From a virus, in the IMG/VR virus record IMGVR_UViG_3300029286_000256, positions 1 through 22,879 of that record: DNA of 22,879 bases, one strand, 5' to 3'. The notes beneath the pieces are model-generated. The model did not search any database, was not told the origin of the DNA, and worked only from the letters and a program-made list of their open reading frames with translations. The position numbers and the translations under genes were made by a program. Positions 21,895 to 22,879 of the stretch are shown here, piece after piece. Every line of letters starts with the position of its first letter. The first letter of the stretch is position 1.

Positions 21895-22869
21895 ATGGAT
21901 AATACACCTTACCTTGGAGCTAGAGATGATCAATCAACGGCCCAGAAAGCCAAAAACTACAACTTTAATGAAGTAGTGGCTACTGCTGGACCTGTAACTT
22001 GGGTTGAAAAAACTCAAGATCAGTGGAAGAAATTCCCGATTAGAGATCAGGATGGTTCAGGACAGTGTGTTGTTATGACTTATGCAAAAGAATGTTCTAT
22101 TTACTTTAAAGAAAAGTATGGAGTCTATGTTGAGTTTTCTTCTTCTTATCCCTATCAATATAGAACAAGTCCGTCTTTATCTGGTTGTAGTTCTACCGAT
22201 ATTTACTCTGTATTTCCCAAATTGGGGAACGTATTTGAGTCATTTATGCCGTCCCAAAAAATAAATGATGCAGGCGCGATGTCTGTAAAGAAAGAATCTT
22301 ATTTTGATGATTTAGCAAAGGTGTATAAATTCAGTAGAATTTCTATGCCAACAAGTTTTGAATTAGTGGCCTCTACATTGGAAGCGACGGGAAGAGCGGT
22401 GATGGTTTGGTTTCGCTTCTCACACGATGAATGGACTAATATGCCCACAGTTCTTCCTCAGCCAACCACTTCTGGACACTCTGTTACCGTCGTAGATTAT
22501 GTTTTATTTAACGGTAAGAAATATTTAGTAATAGATGATTCATGGGGACTTGCATATGCCATGAATGGACAGAGACTCATTTCAGAAGAGTATTTTAACG
22601 CAAGATGTTTTTTGACATCATATTTAATGAACTTCAGAGTTCAAAATAACGATTTGGTTTCTAGACCGAAGTTTGACGGATCAATTGCAAGCATGCAGGA
22701 TTGTCTAAAATGGGAAGGTTTATTCCCTGTGAATGTAGACAGTACAGGAGTAATTGGTAATGTTACAACTCAGGCCTTGATTTCTTTTCAGTTAAGGTAT
22801 AATATAAAACCATCACTTGGTAATTTCGGTCCAATTACTAAAGGAAAGTTATTAGCTTTATATAAATAA
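21895..22869 (+). CDS. Papain-like cysteine peptidase with peptidoglycan-binding domain (putative lysin)
   Basis: A 324-residue protein. RDQDGSGQCVVMTYAKEC aligns with the papain active-site helix: Gln52 as oxyanion residue and Cys58 as nucleophile, six apart as in papain. TSGHSVTVVDYVLFNGKKYL supplies His185, and IDDSWG matches the papain NSWG with Asp205 in place of the usual Asn. Residues ~243-324 (SIASMQDCLKWEGLFPVNVD, GVIGNVTTQALISFQL, ITKGKLLALYK) form a peptidoglycan-binding type 1 domain. The combination suggests cleavage of peptide bonds in the cell wall or surface proteins during release or entry. There is no signal peptide, so export would need the preceding membrane protein. A last ATG at 22872, two bases after the stop, may begin a further gene outside the window. 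Confidence 0.82.
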   Translation: MDNTPYLGARDDQSTAQKAKNYNFNEVVATAGPVTWVEKTQDQWKKFPIRDQDGSGQCVVMTYAKECSIYFKEKYGVYVEFSSSYPYQYRTSPSLSGCSSTDIYSVFPKLGNVFESFMPSQKINDAGAMSVKKESYFDDLAKVYKFSRISMPTSFELVASTLEATGRAVMVWFRFSHDEWTNMPTVLPQPTTSGHSVTVVDYVLFNGKKYLVIDDSWGLAYAMNGQRLISEEYFNARCFLTSYLMNFRVQNNDLVSRPKFDGSIASMQDCLKWEGLFPVNVDSTGVIGNVTTQALISFQLRYNIKPSLGNFGPITKGKLLALYK

Positions 22870-22879
22870 AAATGGATAA

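Noticed and set aside
1-22879. Code 25 (UGA = Gly) already used by the phage
   Set aside because: No gene needs an in-frame TGA to be read through, and Gly is encoded by GGN throughout. Only avoidance of TGA can be stated.

Overview
This window looks like the head-and-tail structural block of a tailed double-stranded DNA phage (Caudoviricetes), or of an integrated copy of one. It is AT-rich and every gene is on the + strand. The order is classical: C-terminal part of the large terminase, portal, a run of very small lysine-rich proteins, scaffold, major capsid protein, further head or neck proteins, tail-fibre-type proteins, then a membrane/coiled-coil protein and a papain-like lysin. I see no tape-measure, tail-sheath or tail-tube gene between capsid and lysis genes. 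With the large (722 aa) portal this suggests a short-tailed podovirus-like particle. No tRNA, CRISPR array or integrase is visible.

Layout. 1-761 terminase (5' end outside the window). 788-3949 portal plus three small proteins. 3974-5532 six more small proteins, one of them DUF5661-like. 5574-6383 scaffold. 6468-8524 major capsid gene, split by a 788-nt group I intron (6653-7440) that carries a LAGLIDADG endonuclease. 8549-8829 and 10307-10772 are two free-standing HNH endonuclease genes, each broken by a one-base frame error. 8928-12254 head/neck or appendage proteins, including a tandem lectin-like paralogue pair. 12451-12948 a GTG-rich structural protein between two terminators. 13031-14543 a methyltransferase plus glycosyltransferase pair, also bounded by terminators. 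14609-21508 tail-fibre/spike proteins, one of 1520 aa. 21531-22869 putative lysis pair.

Expression signals are the most unusual part. I see no convincing Shine-Dalgarno sequences. At least nine transcription units start with a -10 box (often extended, TGnTATAAT) only 6-9 nt before the ATG, so the mRNA should be leaderless or nearly so. Downstream genes follow with exactly one base between stop and start (TAA-N-ATG or TAG-N-ATG, nine junctions). A second group of virion genes has an A-rich AAAATT-ATG start context. TGA is used by none of the 29 stops I can place (17 TAA, 12 TAG) and does not interrupt any gene. This points to a host that initiates without Shine-Dalgarno pairing and may lack RF2 or have reassigned UGA, as in some Patescibacteria such as Absconditabacteria or Gracilibacteria. 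That host assignment is inference only.

Working together: terminase and portal would package DNA into a shell built from the capsid protein on the scaffold. The small basic proteins sit where head-assembly or internal virion proteins are expected. The fibre proteins and the methyltransferase/glycosyltransferase pair would act on host recognition or surface modification, and the final pair on release or cell-wall passage.
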